Source: Micromonospora humi
GTDB lineage: Bacteria > Actinomycetota > Actinomycetes > Mycobacteriales > Micromonosporaceae
Length of the DNA stretch: 64,000 nt
Reading direction: 5' to 3'
NCBI RefSeq assembly: GCF_900090105.1
Contig: NZ_FMDM01000018.1
Span: 54,507 to 118,506, forward strand
How positions within the stretch are numbered: the first letter of the stretch is position 1; each line of letters begins with the position of its first letter. The translations under genes and the position numbers were made by a program. Shown piece by piece: positions 25,355 to 33,672 of this stretch. The notes under the pieces are model-generated. The model worked only from the letters and a program-made list of their open reading frames with translations. It did no database searches and was not told the origin of the DNA.

Positions 25355-26344
25355 ATGTCCCCTGTCCTCGGCCGGTCCGCTGTCGCGGTCACGCCGCTCG
25401 GCTACGGCGCCTCCTCGATCGGCAACCTCTACCGCAAGGTCCCGGACGAGCAGGCGACGGCCGCCGTCGACGCCGCCTGGGCGGCGGGAGTCCGCTACTT
25501 CGACACCGCCCCCCACTACGGCGTGGGGCTCTCGGAGCGGCGCCTCGGCCGGGCGCTCGCGGGCCACCCGCGGGCGGAGTTCTGCGTCTCCACCAAGGTC
25601 GGCCGGCTGCTGGTGGACAACCCCGACGGGGGAAGCGACCTGGACAACGGCTTCGACACCGAGGCGACGATGCGCCGGGTGTGGGACTTCACCGCGGACG
25701 GGGTGCGTCGCAGCCTGGACGCCAGCCTGGCCAGGCTGGGGTTGGACCGGGTGGATCTGGTCCTGCTGCACGACCCGGAGGAGAGCCCCGAGCCCGAGGT
25801 GGCGTTGCGGCAGGCATACCCGGCGTTGGACGAGTTGCGCCGGCAGGGCGTGGTGGGCGCGATCGGGGTGGGCTCGAAGGACCCGGACACGCTCATCCGG
25901 TTCGCGGTGGAGACCGATGTGGACGTGCTCATGGTCGCCGGTCGGTACACGCTGCTGGAGCAGCCGGCGCTGGACGGCGTGCTCCCGGCGGCCGGTAGGC
26001 GCGGCGTGTCGGTGCTCAACGTGGGAGTCTTCAACAGCGGCCTGCTGGCCGTGGAGTGGCCCGACGAGACCCGCCCGTACGAGTACGGCACGGTGCCCGA
26101 GGCGGTCCTGCGTCGGGCGCAGCGCATCGCCACGGTGTGCCGGCGGCACGGGGTGACCCTGCCGCAGGCAGCGCTCGCCTTCGCCGGCGCGCACCCGGCC
26201 GTCGCCTCGGTGGTGGTGGGGGCGGCCCGCCCGGCGCACGTGACCCGCAGCGCCGACTGGTTCGCCGCGCCGCCGCCAGCGCAGCTCTGGACCGAGCTCG
26301 TCGCCGAGGGCCTGCTGAGGGAGGAGGCGCCGGTGCCGTCCTGA
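25355..26344 (+). CDS. Aldo/keto reductase, probable L-fucose (D-threo-aldose) 1-dehydrogenase
   Basis: The 329-residue TIM-barrel oxidoreductase has the AKR tetrad region: FDTAPHYGVGLSERRLGRAL (catalytic Asp and Tyr), TKVGRL (Lys) and VDLVLLHDPE (His). The sequence style (PLGYGASSIGNLY; DNPDGG; AGRYTLLEQPALD) matches NAD(P)-dependent L-fucose/D-threo-aldose dehydrogenases. These oxidise the sugar to its lactone, the first step of the non-phosphorylative fucose pathway. The later enzymes are encoded at 31268-35452, beyond the convergent GntR gene and the importer. A GGAAAGGA ribosome site precedes ATG 25355. Confidence 0.83.
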   Translation: MSPVLGRSAVAVTPLGYGASSIGNLYRKVPDEQATAAVDAAWAAGVRYFDTAPHYGVGLSERRLGRALAGHPRAEFCVSTKVGRLLVDNPDGGSDLDNGFDTEATMRRVWDFTADGVRRSLDASLARLGLDRVDLVLLHDPEESPEPEVALRQAYPALDELRRQGVVGAIGVGSKDPDTLIRFAVETDVDVLMVAGRYTLLEQPALDGVLPAAGRRGVSVLNVGVFNSGLLAVEWPDETRPYEYGTVPEAVLRRAQRIATVCRRHGVTLPQAALAFAGAHPAVASVVVGAARPAHVTRSADWFAAPPPAQLWTELVAEGLLREEAPVPS

Positions 26345-26449
26345 GCGCCTCGTAGGGTCGCCGACCCCTCCGCGCACTCTGCGCGAGAACGGGTCTGGGG
26401 GAGGCGGGGCCCGCACCCCGGTCCGGCCGCGAGCGTCGACCGGCGACGG

Positions 26450-27148
26450 TCAGTCCGACTCGCCGTCGGCCTCGGCCAGGATGGTGCGCAACCACGACTC
26501 GGACGTGTTGACGTGCATCAGCGCGGTCGCCTGGGCGAGCACCTGGTCGCGGGAGCGCAGGGCGCGGTAGATCGCCTGGTGTTCGCCGAGCGTGACATGT
26601 GCCGCGTTGCCCTCGATCAGGCCGCGCCAGACCCGGGCTCGCACGGTCCGGCCGGACAGCCCGTCGAGCAGCGAGGTGAGCGTCTCGTTGCCGGTGGCGG
26701 CGATGACCGTACGGTGGAAGGCCGTGTCGTACTGGATCAGCTTCTCGGCGTCCTCGGCGGCGGTCCGCATGTCCTCCAGGATCTGCGCCAACTCGTCGAG
26801 GTGGGCGTCGGTGAGACGGACGGCGGCCAGGCCGGTGGCGGCCGGCTCCAGCAGCCGGCGTACCTCCATGACCTCCAGCAGGGTGTCGTCGCGCAGCAGT
26901 TCGACGGCCAGGCCGACGCCCTCCAGCAGCAGGCGGGGCGCCAGGCTGGTGACGTAGGTGCCGTCGCCGCGGCGGACGTCGAGCACGCGCGCCGACTCCA
27001 GGGCCTTGACCGCCTCCCGGACGCCGCTGCGCGAGAGCCCGATCTGGACCGCGAGCTGAGGTTCCGGGGGCAGGCGCGCGCCCGGGGGCAACTCCCCGGA
27101 CTGGATCATCTGCCTGATCTTTGCGATGGCCTCGTCGGTCAGTGCCAT
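26450..27148 (-). CDS. GntR/FadR-type (FCD) transcriptional regulator of the sugar locus
   Basis: The 232-residue product starts at ATG 27148 behind GGGAGGG. The winged helix (about residues 5-70) contains LPPEPQLAVQIGLSRSGVRE and AVKALESARVLDVRRGDGTY. The C-terminal FCD domain has the metal-binding histidines of this class (QYDTAFHRTVIAATGN, GEHQAIYRAL). FadR-like GntR proteins repress sugar-acid catabolism and dissociate on binding a pathway intermediate. Operator-like ACATCANATNT sites lie upstream of this gene, in the importer promoter and in the dehydratase promoter, which suggests autoregulation plus control of the whole locus. Confidence 0.9.
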   Translation of the reverse strand: MALTDEAIAKIRQMIQSGELPPGARLPPEPQLAVQIGLSRSGVREAVKALESARVLDVRRGDGTYVTSLAPRLLLEGVGLAVELLRDDTLLEVMEVRRLLEPAATGLAAVRLTDAHLDELAQILEDMRTAAEDAEKLIQYDTAFHRTVIAATGNETLTSLLDGLSGRTVRARVWRGLIEGNAAHVTLGEHQAIYRALRSRDQVLAQATALMHVNTSESWLRTILAEADGESD

Positions 27149-27178
27149 GCGCCCTCCCTCGCCCGGTGCTTGCGCGGT

Positions 27179-27191
27179 AGACATCATATCT
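27179..27191. promoter_or_regulatory. Operator-like site A, upstream of the GntR gene
   Basis: AGACATCATATCT lies 31 bases upstream of the regulator's start codon and differs at one base from site B. It is an imperfect palindrome. I infer autoregulation by the GntR protein. Confidence 0.6.
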
Positions 27192-27289
27192 CCGCGCGTC
27201 CGCGCCCCTGTGACCAGCTCCGTCCAGGTGTGAGCGGTTCGGGCGGAGCCCGATGGGCGTGAGTCGGTAACCCGCACGAAACCTGGCTC

Positions 27290-27331
27290 TAGACAGCCGG
27301 AAAGAACCTCGTCTATAAAGACATCAGATCT
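27290..27331 (+). promoter_or_regulatory. Importer promoter with overlapping operator-like site B
   Basis: TAGACA (27290-27295) and TATAAA (27314-27319) are separated by 18 bases, a good housekeeping-type promoter. AGACATCAGATCT (27319-27331) begins at the last base of the -10 and covers the expected transcription start. A repressor bound there would block initiation. Confidence 0.65.
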
Positions 27332-27455
27332 TTGACCGCGTCTTTGTGATCCTCTCGTCGCCTACCACCTCCGGCGCGGAGTTCCCTCGTCGTCGCACGC
27401 CGGCGGCCGGCGAGTCAGCACCCCTCCGCGCAGGTCGATCCCGAACAGGAGCACG

Positions 27456-28517
27456 GTGAGCATCAAGATTCCGCTACGCCTGACACTGGTGTCGCTGCTG
27501 GGCCTGAGCATGCTCACGGCATGCGCCTCCGACGGCAAGGGCGACGCCGGCGGCGGCGGCAAGCCGCTCGTCGGCGTCGACTACCCCCGGTCGGACACCG
27601 ACTTCTGGAACGCCTACATCAAGTACGTCCCACCGTCGGCGCGGGAACTGGGCGTCGAACTCAAGACCACCAACTCGCAGAACGACATCGCCGCGCTCAT
27701 CTCCAACATCCAGACGTTCATCAGCCAGAACGTCAAGGGGGTGGTGATGGCGCCGCAGGACACCGCCGCCATCGCCCCGTCGCTGCAACAGCTGGCCGAC
27801 AGGAAGATCCCGGTGGTCACCATCGACACCCGGCCCGACACCGGCAACGTCTTCATGGTGGTCCGCGCCGACAACCGCGCCTACGGCACCAAGGCGTGCC
27901 AGTTCCTGGGCACCAAGCTCGGCGGCAAGGGCAAGGTCATCATGTTCCAGGGCGGGCTCGACTCGATCAACGGCCGGGACCGCACCGAGTCGTTCAACGA
28001 GTGCATGAAGCAGAACTATCCCGGCATCACCGTCTTCGGCGAGGCGACCGAGTGGAAGGGCGACCTGGCCGCGTCGAAGTTCCAGACCCGGCTCGCCTCC
28101 GACCCGGACATCAAGGGCGTCTACATGCAGTCCTCGTTCGCGCTGGCCGGCACGCTGCAGGTGCTCAAGCAGCGCAACCTGCAGTTCCCGCCGTCGGACC
28201 CCCGGCACGTCTTCGTGGTGTCCAACGACGGCATCCCGGAGGAGCTCAAGGACATCAAGGAGGGCCTGATCGACGCCACGGTCAGCCAGCCCGCCGACCA
28301 GTTCGCCACGTACGGCCTCTACTACGTGAAGGCCGCGATCGACGGGAAGACCTTCGCGCCCGGCCCGACCGACCACGGCAGCACCATCGTCCAGGTCCGT
28401 GACGGGCTCCTCGAGGACCAGCTCGCCGCGCCGCTGGTCACCGCCGACGGCGCCACCGTCGCCGGGCAACCGACAGTGAGGTACGACGACAAGGCGCTCT
28501 GGGGCAACGCGTCGTGA
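27456..28517 (+). CDS. Sugar-binding lipoprotein of a ribose-type ABC importer
   Basis: The 353-residue product has a lipoprotein signal (LRLTLVSLLGLSMLTAC; lipobox LTAC) and a type I periplasmic-binding fold of the RbsB class: GVDYPRSDTDFWNAYIKYV, then NVKGVVMAPQDTAAIAPSLQ, VVTIDTRPD, and ATVSQPADQFATYGLYYVK. GTG 27456 follows AGGAG. It should capture a monosaccharide outside the cell. With the fuconate enzymes downstream, L-fucose or a related 6-deoxy or C4-epimeric sugar is the likely ligand. It overlaps the ATPase gene by GTGA. Confidence 0.92.
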   Translation: MSIKIPLRLTLVSLLGLSMLTACASDGKGDAGGGGKPLVGVDYPRSDTDFWNAYIKYVPPSARELGVELKTTNSQNDIAALISNIQTFISQNVKGVVMAPQDTAAIAPSLQQLADRKIPVVTIDTRPDTGNVFMVVRADNRAYGTKACQFLGTKLGGKGKVIMFQGGLDSINGRDRTESFNECMKQNYPGITVFGEATEWKGDLAASKFQTRLASDPDIKGVYMQSSFALAGTLQVLKQRNLQFPPSDPRHVFVVSNDGIPEELKDIKEGLIDATVSQPADQFATYGLYYVKAAIDGKTFAPGPTDHGSTIVQVRDGLLEDQLAAPLVTADGATVAGQPTVRYDDKALWGNAS

Positions 28518-30058
28518 CCGACTCCGCAGCACGCCCCGACGACGGGCGGACCGACCACGGTCCACCCGTCGTCGAGGCGGTCGACATCACCAAGCGGTAC
28601 GGCTCCACCCTCGCCCTGGACTCGGCCGGCATCATGATCCGGCCCGGGGAGACGCACGCCCTGGTCGGCCGCAACGGAGCCGGCAAGTCCACCCTGGTCG
28701 GCATCCTCACCGGCCTCCAGGAGCCGGACGGCGGACGGGTCGCGTTCGACGGTCACCCGGCCCCGCCGCTGGCCGACCGCGACGCCTGGCGACGCCGGGT
28801 CGCCTGCGTCTACCAGAAGTCGACGGTCATCCCCACCCTGAGCGTCGCGGAGAACCTGTTCCTCAACCGCCACGCGCGGGGCCGGGACCGGCTCATCCGG
28901 TGGCGTACCGTGCGCCGGGAGGCCGAGCGGTTGCTCCGGGAGTGGTCGGTCGACGCGGACGTGGACCAGCCGGCCGGCACGCTCACCGTCGAGGAACGCC
29001 AGTTCGTCGAGATCGCCCGGGCGCTGTCGTTCGGGGCCCGGTTCATCATCCTCGACGAGCCCACCGCGCAGCTCGACGCGGGCGGCATCGGCCGGCTGTT
29101 CGCCCGCATCCGCGATCTCCAGCAACAGGGCGTGACGTTCCTGTTCATCAGCCACCACCTCCAGGAGATCTACGAGATCTGTGACACCGTCACCGTGTTC
29201 CGCGATGCCCGGCACATCCGCACCGCGGCGGTCGCCGACGTCACCCCGGCCGAACTGGTGGCCGCGATGACGGGGGAGGAGGCCGGCGCCGGGCCGTCCA
29301 CCGACCGGCCCGCCCCGGCCGGCGACGCCCCCGAGCTGCTGACCGTCGACGGTCTGGTCACCGCCGCCGGGGCGGAGGCGTCCTTCCGCGTCCGCGCCGG
29401 CGAGGTGGTCGGGCTGGCGGGCGGCGGCGGCAGCGGAAAGGTCGACGTGGCCGAGACGATCGTCGGCCTGCGCCGGCCGTGGGCCGGCGCGGTGCGCCTC
29501 GCCGGGCGCGTGCTGCGCCCCGGCAGCGTGCGCGACGCGCTCGACGCCGGCATCGGGCTGGTGCCGCAGGACCGGCACCGGCAGGGCCTCGTTCCGATGC
29601 TGTCGGTGGCCGAGAACATCACCATGACGGTGCCGGGGAAGCTGCGCCGGCGGGGCTTCGTCGCGCCGGCGCGCCGCGACGCGTTCGCCGGACGGTCCAT
29701 CGCGGACCTGGGCATCAAGACCACCGGCCCGGGCCAGCCGGTCTCCGGCCTGTCCGGTGGCAACCAGCAGAAGGTGGTGATGGGCCGGGCGTTGGCCAGC
29801 GACCCGAAGCTGCTGGTGCTGATCACCCCCACCGCGGGGGTCGACGTGCGGTCGAAGCAGAACCTGCTCGCGGTGGTCGACCGGGTCTCCGCCGCGGGCA
29901 CCGGCGTGCTCATCGTCTCCGACGAACTCGACGACCTGCGCGGGTGCGACCGGGTGCTGGTCATGTTCGCCGGCCGCGTCGTGCGGGAGATGTCCCGGGG
30001 CTGGCGCGACGCCGACCTCGTGGCCGCCATGGAAGGGGTGCAGGCCGAGCATGTCTGA
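28514..30058 (+). CDS. Sugar ABC importer ATPase with two nucleotide-binding domains (RbsA/MglA type)
   Basis: The 514-residue protein carries two ATPase domains. The first has intact Walker A (VGRNGAGKSTLVGIL), Walker B (FIILDEPTAQLD) and H-loop (LFISHHLQEI). The second has a divergent P-loop (AGGGGSGKVDVAETIVG), as normal for this class, with signature SGLSGGNQQKVVMGRAL. It energises the permease at 30051, whose start lies inside its last codons. Confidence 0.92.
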   Translation: MTDSAARPDDGRTDHGPPVVEAVDITKRYGSTLALDSAGIMIRPGETHALVGRNGAGKSTLVGILTGLQEPDGGRVAFDGHPAPPLADRDAWRRRVACVYQKSTVIPTLSVAENLFLNRHARGRDRLIRWRTVRREAERLLREWSVDADVDQPAGTLTVEERQFVEIARALSFGARFIILDEPTAQLDAGGIGRLFARIRDLQQQGVTFLFISHHLQEIYEICDTVTVFRDARHIRTAAVADVTPAELVAAMTGEEAGAGPSTDRPAPAGDAPELLTVDGLVTAAGAEASFRVRAGEVVGLAGGGGSGKVDVAETIVGLRRPWAGAVRLAGRVLRPGSVRDALDAGIGLVPQDRHRQGLVPMLSVAENITMTVPGKLRRRGFVAPARRDAFAGRSIADLGIKTTGPGQPVSGLSGGNQQKVVMGRALASDPKLLVLITPTAGVDVRSKQNLLAVVDRVSAAGTGVLIVSDELDDLRGCDRVLVMFAGRVVREMSRGWRDADLVAAMEGVQAEHV

Positions 30059-31085
30059 CACGCTTGTCTCCACGGGCGCACCCGCGCCCACCGACCGTCC
30101 GACCGCCCGACGGCGGATGCCCGCGCTGGCCCGCCTGCGGGACCTGGTGCTCGTGCCGGCGATCGTGGTGATCGCCGTGGTGGGTCAACTGGTCAACCCG
30201 GTCTTCCTGCAGAGCGACAACCTGATCAACATCCTGCAGAGCATGTCCGCCATCGCGATCCTGGTGCTCGCCGAGACGCTGGTGCTCGTCACCGGCAAGA
30301 TGGACCTGTCGCTGGAGTCCACCTTCGGCCTGGCGCCGGGCGTCGCGGCCTGGTTGGTGGTCGACCCGGCGATCACCCACGGGCTCGGCGTCGACCTGCT
30401 CGCCGGCGCCTGGGGCGTCCCGGTCACCCTGCTCGTCGGCGCGCTCGTCGGCGCGTTCAACGGCCTGCTGATCGTCCGGTACGGGCTGAACGGGTTCATC
30501 GTCACGCTCGGCATGCTGATCGTGCTGCGGGGCCTGCTCACCGGAATCTCCGGCGGCAGCACCTTCTTCGGCCTGCCGCCGTCGATGTCCTATCTGGGCA
30601 GCGCCTCCTGGGTGGGGGTGCCGGTCTCCATCTGGCTGTGCCTGGTGGCGTTCGCGGTGGCCGTCGTGGTGCTCGGCTTCACCGCCGGCGGCCGGGCGCT
30701 CTACGCGATCGGCGGCAACGTGGACGCGGCGCGGGCCGCCGGTATCCGCACCGACCGGATCCTCTTCCTCACGCTCGTCACCGCCAGCGTGCTCGCCGCG
30801 CTGGCCGGCCTGATCCAGGCGGGGCGGCTCGCCTCCATCCCCAGCGGACAGGGTGACGGGGCGATCTTCCAGGTGTTCGCCGCCGCGGTCATCGGTGGCG
30901 TGAGCCTCAACGGCGGCAAGGGCAGCATGGTCGGCGCCTTCACCGGCGTGCTGCTCCTGTTCATGATCGTCAATGTGCTGACGCTGGCCGGAGTGCCCGC
31001 GCAGTGGACCAACTTCCTCAACGGCGCGGTCATCCTGGTCGCCCTGGTGCTGTCCCGGATCACCGGGGGCAAGGCGCAGGAGTGA
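30051..31085 (+). CDS. Sugar ABC importer permease (RbsC type)
   Basis: The 344-residue membrane protein has about eight to ten helices and the RbsC-type signature ALYAIGGNVDAARAAGIRTD, followed by GVSLNGGKGSMVGAFTGVLL. VLAETLVLVTGKMDLSLES is the conserved segment near the N-terminus. It forms the homodimeric channel of the importer. Its start overlaps the ATPase stop, and a 182-base regulatory region follows. Confidence 0.92.
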   Translation: MSDTLVSTGAPAPTDRPTARRRMPALARLRDLVLVPAIVVIAVVGQLVNPVFLQSDNLINILQSMSAIAILVLAETLVLVTGKMDLSLESTFGLAPGVAAWLVVDPAITHGLGVDLLAGAWGVPVTLLVGALVGAFNGLLIVRYGLNGFIVTLGMLIVLRGLLTGISGGSTFFGLPPSMSYLGSASWVGVPVSIWLCLVAFAVAVVVLGFTAGGRALYAIGGNVDAARAAGIRTDRILFLTLVTASVLAALAGLIQAGRLASIPSGQGDGAIFQVFAAAVIGGVSLNGGKGSMVGAFTGVLLLFMIVNVLTLAGVPAQWTNFLNGAVILVALVLSRITGGKAQE

Positions 31086-31103
31086 ACCCGTCGAGCGGCG
31101 AAA

Positions 31104-31178
31104 TCATGTGATGTAGGGGCCCTTAATCCATAGGCTATGGACTATCTATTGATCGAAGGGTAGAAATACATCTGATGT
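31104..31178 (+). promoter_or_regulatory. Dehydratase promoter region with operator-like sites C and D
   Basis: Two more copies of the GntR-type motif occur here: ACATCACATGA on the minus strand (31104-31114) and the perfect palindrome ACATCTGATGT (31168-31178). Between them lies AT-rich sequence in which TGGACT (31138-31143) and TAGAAA (31161-31166) are 17 bases apart, a possible promoter. The arrangement implies a second promoter for the catabolic genes, co-regulated with the importer. Confidence 0.55.
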
Positions 31179-31267
31179 TCGCCCCGGGCGTCGTTGCTCG
31201 GCTGCGCATCGGCCCACGCCTCACGGGTGCCGCCGTCGGCACCGATCGACCTTCCGGGGAGCAGACG

Positions 31268-32590
31268 GTGTCTGAGCTGATCTCGTCCGTAGCGACCTTC
31301 GACGTGCGATTCCCGACCTCGCGGCACCGCGACGGATCCGACGCGATGAACCCGTTCCCCGACTACTCCGCCGCCTACGTCGTGCTGCGGACCACCGGTG
31401 GCGCCGAGGGCCACGGCCTGATCTTCACCGTCGGTCGCGGCACCGAGGTCCAGGTGGCCGCCGTACGGACACTCGCCGACCTGATCGTCGGTGCGTCGGT
31501 CGACGAGATCGTGGCGGACCCGGGCGCGCTCGCCCGTCGTCTGATCGGCGACAGCCAGATCCGCTGGCTCGGCCCCGAGAAGGGCGTCGTGCACATGGCG
31601 GCCGGCGGCATCGTCAACGCCGTCTGGGACCTGGCCGCGCGACGGGCCGGCACGCCACTGTGGAAGCTGCTGGCCGACCTCACCCCCGAACAGGTCGTCG
31701 CCCAGGTGGACTTCCGCTACCTGCGTGACGCCCTCACCGAGGAAGAGGCAGTGGCGCTGCTGCGCGCCGGCGTGCCGGGCCGGGCCGGGCGGGAGCGGCT
31801 GCTGCGCGAGGAGGGCTACCCGGCCTACACCACCACCCCGGGCTGGCTGGGCTACGACGACGACAAGCTCACCCGGCTGTGCCAGGAGGCGGTCGAGGAC
31901 GGCTACGACCTGATCAAGCTCAAGGTCGGCGCCGACCTGGACGACGACGTCCGCCGGATGGCGCTGGCCCGGAAGGCGGTCGGCCCCGAGGTGCGCCTCG
32001 CCGTCGACGCCAACCAGATCTGGGGGGTGCCCGAGGCGGTCGGATGGATGACGGCGCTGCGCGGCTTCGACCCGTACTGGATCGAGGAGCCGACCTCGCC
32101 GGACGACATCCTCGGCCACGCCGCGGTCCGCCGCGCGCTGGCCCCGATCAAGGTGGCCACCGGCGAACACGTGCACAACGCCGTCATGTTCAAGCAGCTC
32201 CTGCAGGCCGGAGCGGTCGACGTCGTGCAGATCGACGCCTGCCGGGTGGGTGGCGTCAACGAGAACCTGGCGATCCTGCTGCTGGCGGCCAAGCACGGGG
32301 TGCCGGTCTGCCCGCACGCCGGCGGCGTGGGCCTGTGTGAACTCGTGCAGCACCTGGCCATGTTCGACTTCGTGGCGGTCAGCGGCAGCTGGGAGGACCG
32401 GGCCATCGAGTACGTCGACCACCTGCACGAGCACTTCGTCGATCCGGTACGCGTCGAGCGCGGCCGCTACCGCGTGCCCACCGCGCCGGGCATGAGCGGC
32501 CGGCTACGGGCCGACTCGCTCGACGCGTACCGCTTCCCCGACGGCCCCGCGTGGGCCGTGGCGGACGACGCCGCCGCCGCGACCGCCTGA
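31268..32590 (+). CDS. fucD: L-fuconate dehydratase (enolase superfamily)
   Basis: The 440-residue product belongs to the mandelate-racemase subgroup of the enolase superfamily. It has the KxK base pair (LIKLKVGADLDDDVR), metal ligands in VDANQIWG, WIEEPTSPDD and KVATGEH, and the catalytic histidine in CPHAGGVGLCELVQHLAMFD. The N-terminal DAMNPFPDYSAAYVVLRT and the HAGGVGLCE signature are characteristic of L-fuconate dehydratase, which removes water from L-fuconate to give 2-keto-3-deoxy-L-fuconate. GTG 31268 follows GGGGAG; the frame is open farther upstream, but that part runs through the promoter and operators. Confidence 0.88.
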   Translation: MSELISSVATFDVRFPTSRHRDGSDAMNPFPDYSAAYVVLRTTGGAEGHGLIFTVGRGTEVQVAAVRTLADLIVGASVDEIVADPGALARRLIGDSQIRWLGPEKGVVHMAAGGIVNAVWDLAARRAGTPLWKLLADLTPEQVVAQVDFRYLRDALTEEEAVALLRAGVPGRAGRERLLREEGYPAYTTTPGWLGYDDDKLTRLCQEAVEDGYDLIKLKVGADLDDDVRRMALARKAVGPEVRLAVDANQIWGVPEAVGWMTALRGFDPYWIEEPTSPDDILGHAAVRRALAPIKVATGEHVHNAVMFKQLLQAGAVDVVQIDACRVGGVNENLAILLLAAKHGVPVCPHAGGVGLCELVQHLAMFDFVAVSGSWEDRAIEYVDHLHEHFVDPVRVERGRYRVPTAPGMSGRLRADSLDAYRFPDGPAWAVADDAAAATA

Positions 32591-32686
32591 CCTGGAGGCC
32601 CGACCCGTGCAGGACGACGAATCGCCGACCCGCGCCGCGACCCCGCACCGACCAGTTCCACCGAGCGACCGGACGAGCGGGGAGAC

Positions 32687-33577
32687 GTGGTGATCGTCGA
32701 CGCGCACCACCACCTCTGGCGACCCGAACGGGGCTACACCTGGCTCGACGACCCCGAGCTGGCCGGCATCCGCCGGCCGTTCACCCCGCAGGACCTCCGC
32801 GCCGAGGTCACCGCCGCCGGTGTACGCCACACGGTGCTGGTGGAGGGCGGTCGCTGCCACCGCGACGAGGTGCCGGAATTCCTCGGGTACGCCGCCGACA
32901 CCGAGCCGATCGCCGGAGTCGTGGCCTGGGCCGACGTCACCGACCCCGACCTGACGGACACGCTGGCCGGCTACCGGCGGATGCGGGGCGGCGAGCTGCT
33001 GGTGGGCATCCGCTCGCAGATCCAGGGCGAGCCCGACCCCGACTACCTGGACCGCCCGGAGGTCCGCCGGGGCCTGGCCGCGGTGGCCGACGCCGGACTC
33101 GTCTTCGACCTGGTGGTCCGGGCCGACCAGCTTCCCGCCGCGGCCCGGGCGGCGCGCGACCTGCCCCAGGTGCCGTTCGTCCTGGACCATCTGGGCAAGC
33201 CGCGCATCCGGGCCGGCGTGGCCGGGCTGGCCGGGTGGTCGGCGGACCTCGCGGCGCTCGCCGTCAGTCCCAACGTGACCGCCAAGCTCTCCGGCCTGGT
33301 GACCGAAGCCGGGCCGGGCTGGACGGTGGCCGCGCTGCGCCCCTTCGTGACCGTCGCGGTGGACACCTTCGGGGCGTCGCGGCTGATGTTCGGCTCCGAC
33401 TGGCCGGTCTGCCTGCTGGTCGCCGACTACGGGACGGTGCGGGACGCGCTGGGCGCGGCGCTTCCACCCCTGTCCGCGGCCGAACGCGACGAGATCTTCG
33501 CCGGCACCGCGACGCGCGTGTACCGGCTCGCGGTCGGACCGGAAGGAGCTGACGGATGCAACGCTACGGCACGGTGA
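32687..33577 (+). CDS. Amidohydrolase-family sugar lactonase (L-fuconolactonase type)
   Basis: The 296-residue TIM-barrel hydrolase of the COG3618 type has the metal-binding start IVDAHHHLWRPERGYTWL, VLDHLGKPRI (central histidine) and MFGSDWPVC (the conserved Asp). Members hydrolyse L-fuconolactone, L-rhamnonolactone or 2-pyrone-dicarboxylate lactones. Here it should open the lactone produced by the aldose dehydrogenase and supply L-fuconate to the dehydratase immediately upstream. Its 3' end overlaps the mutarotase remnant. Confidence 0.87.
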   Translation: MVIVDAHHHLWRPERGYTWLDDPELAGIRRPFTPQDLRAEVTAAGVRHTVLVEGGRCHRDEVPEFLGYAADTEPIAGVVAWADVTDPDLTDTLAGYRRMRGGELLVGIRSQIQGEPDPDYLDRPEVRRGLAAVADAGLVFDLVVRADQLPAAARAARDLPQVPFVLDHLGKPRIRAGVAGLAGWSADLAALAVSPNVTAKLSGLVTEAGPGWTVAALRPFVTVAVDTFGASRLMFGSDWPVCLLVADYGTVRDALGAALPPLSAAERDEIFAGTATRVYRLAVGPEGADGCNATAR

Positions 33578-33672
33578 TCCGGCTGCGCCCGGAGCGGCGG
33601 GCGGACCACCTCACCGACCCGCGCCAGCCGATGCGGGAAGTCCGGCACCTCGACGAAGGCGGAACGACATGA
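33556..33672 (+). pseudogene. Internally deleted L-rhamnose/L-fucose mutarotase remnant
   Basis: The 38-residue frame begins MQRYGTVIRLRPERRADHL, matching the N-terminus of RhaM-type mutarotases (about 105 residues). It then runs directly into TDPRQP and MREVRHLDE, which correspond to the family's C-terminal LTDPxQ and the final EVFHLD motif. The intervening barrel, including the active-site histidine/tyrosine segment, is absent. Start and stop are kept in frame, and the stop overlaps the next gene (ATGA), so translational coupling survives although the enzyme cannot. It might persist as a coupling leader. Confidence 0.62.

Larger units (their letters stand above)
27149..27455. other. Divergent intergenic region of the sugar locus
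   Basis: About 307 bases between the GntR gene and the importer binding-protein gene. It holds two near-identical 13-bp operator-like sites and a good promoter (separate entries). The remaining sequence, including the open frames in it, looks non-coding. Confidence 0.6.

Noticed and set aside
28514..30058. Defective second nucleotide-binding domain in the sugar ATPase
   Set aside because: A divergent P-loop in the C-terminal half is the normal state for RbsA/MglA-type proteins.
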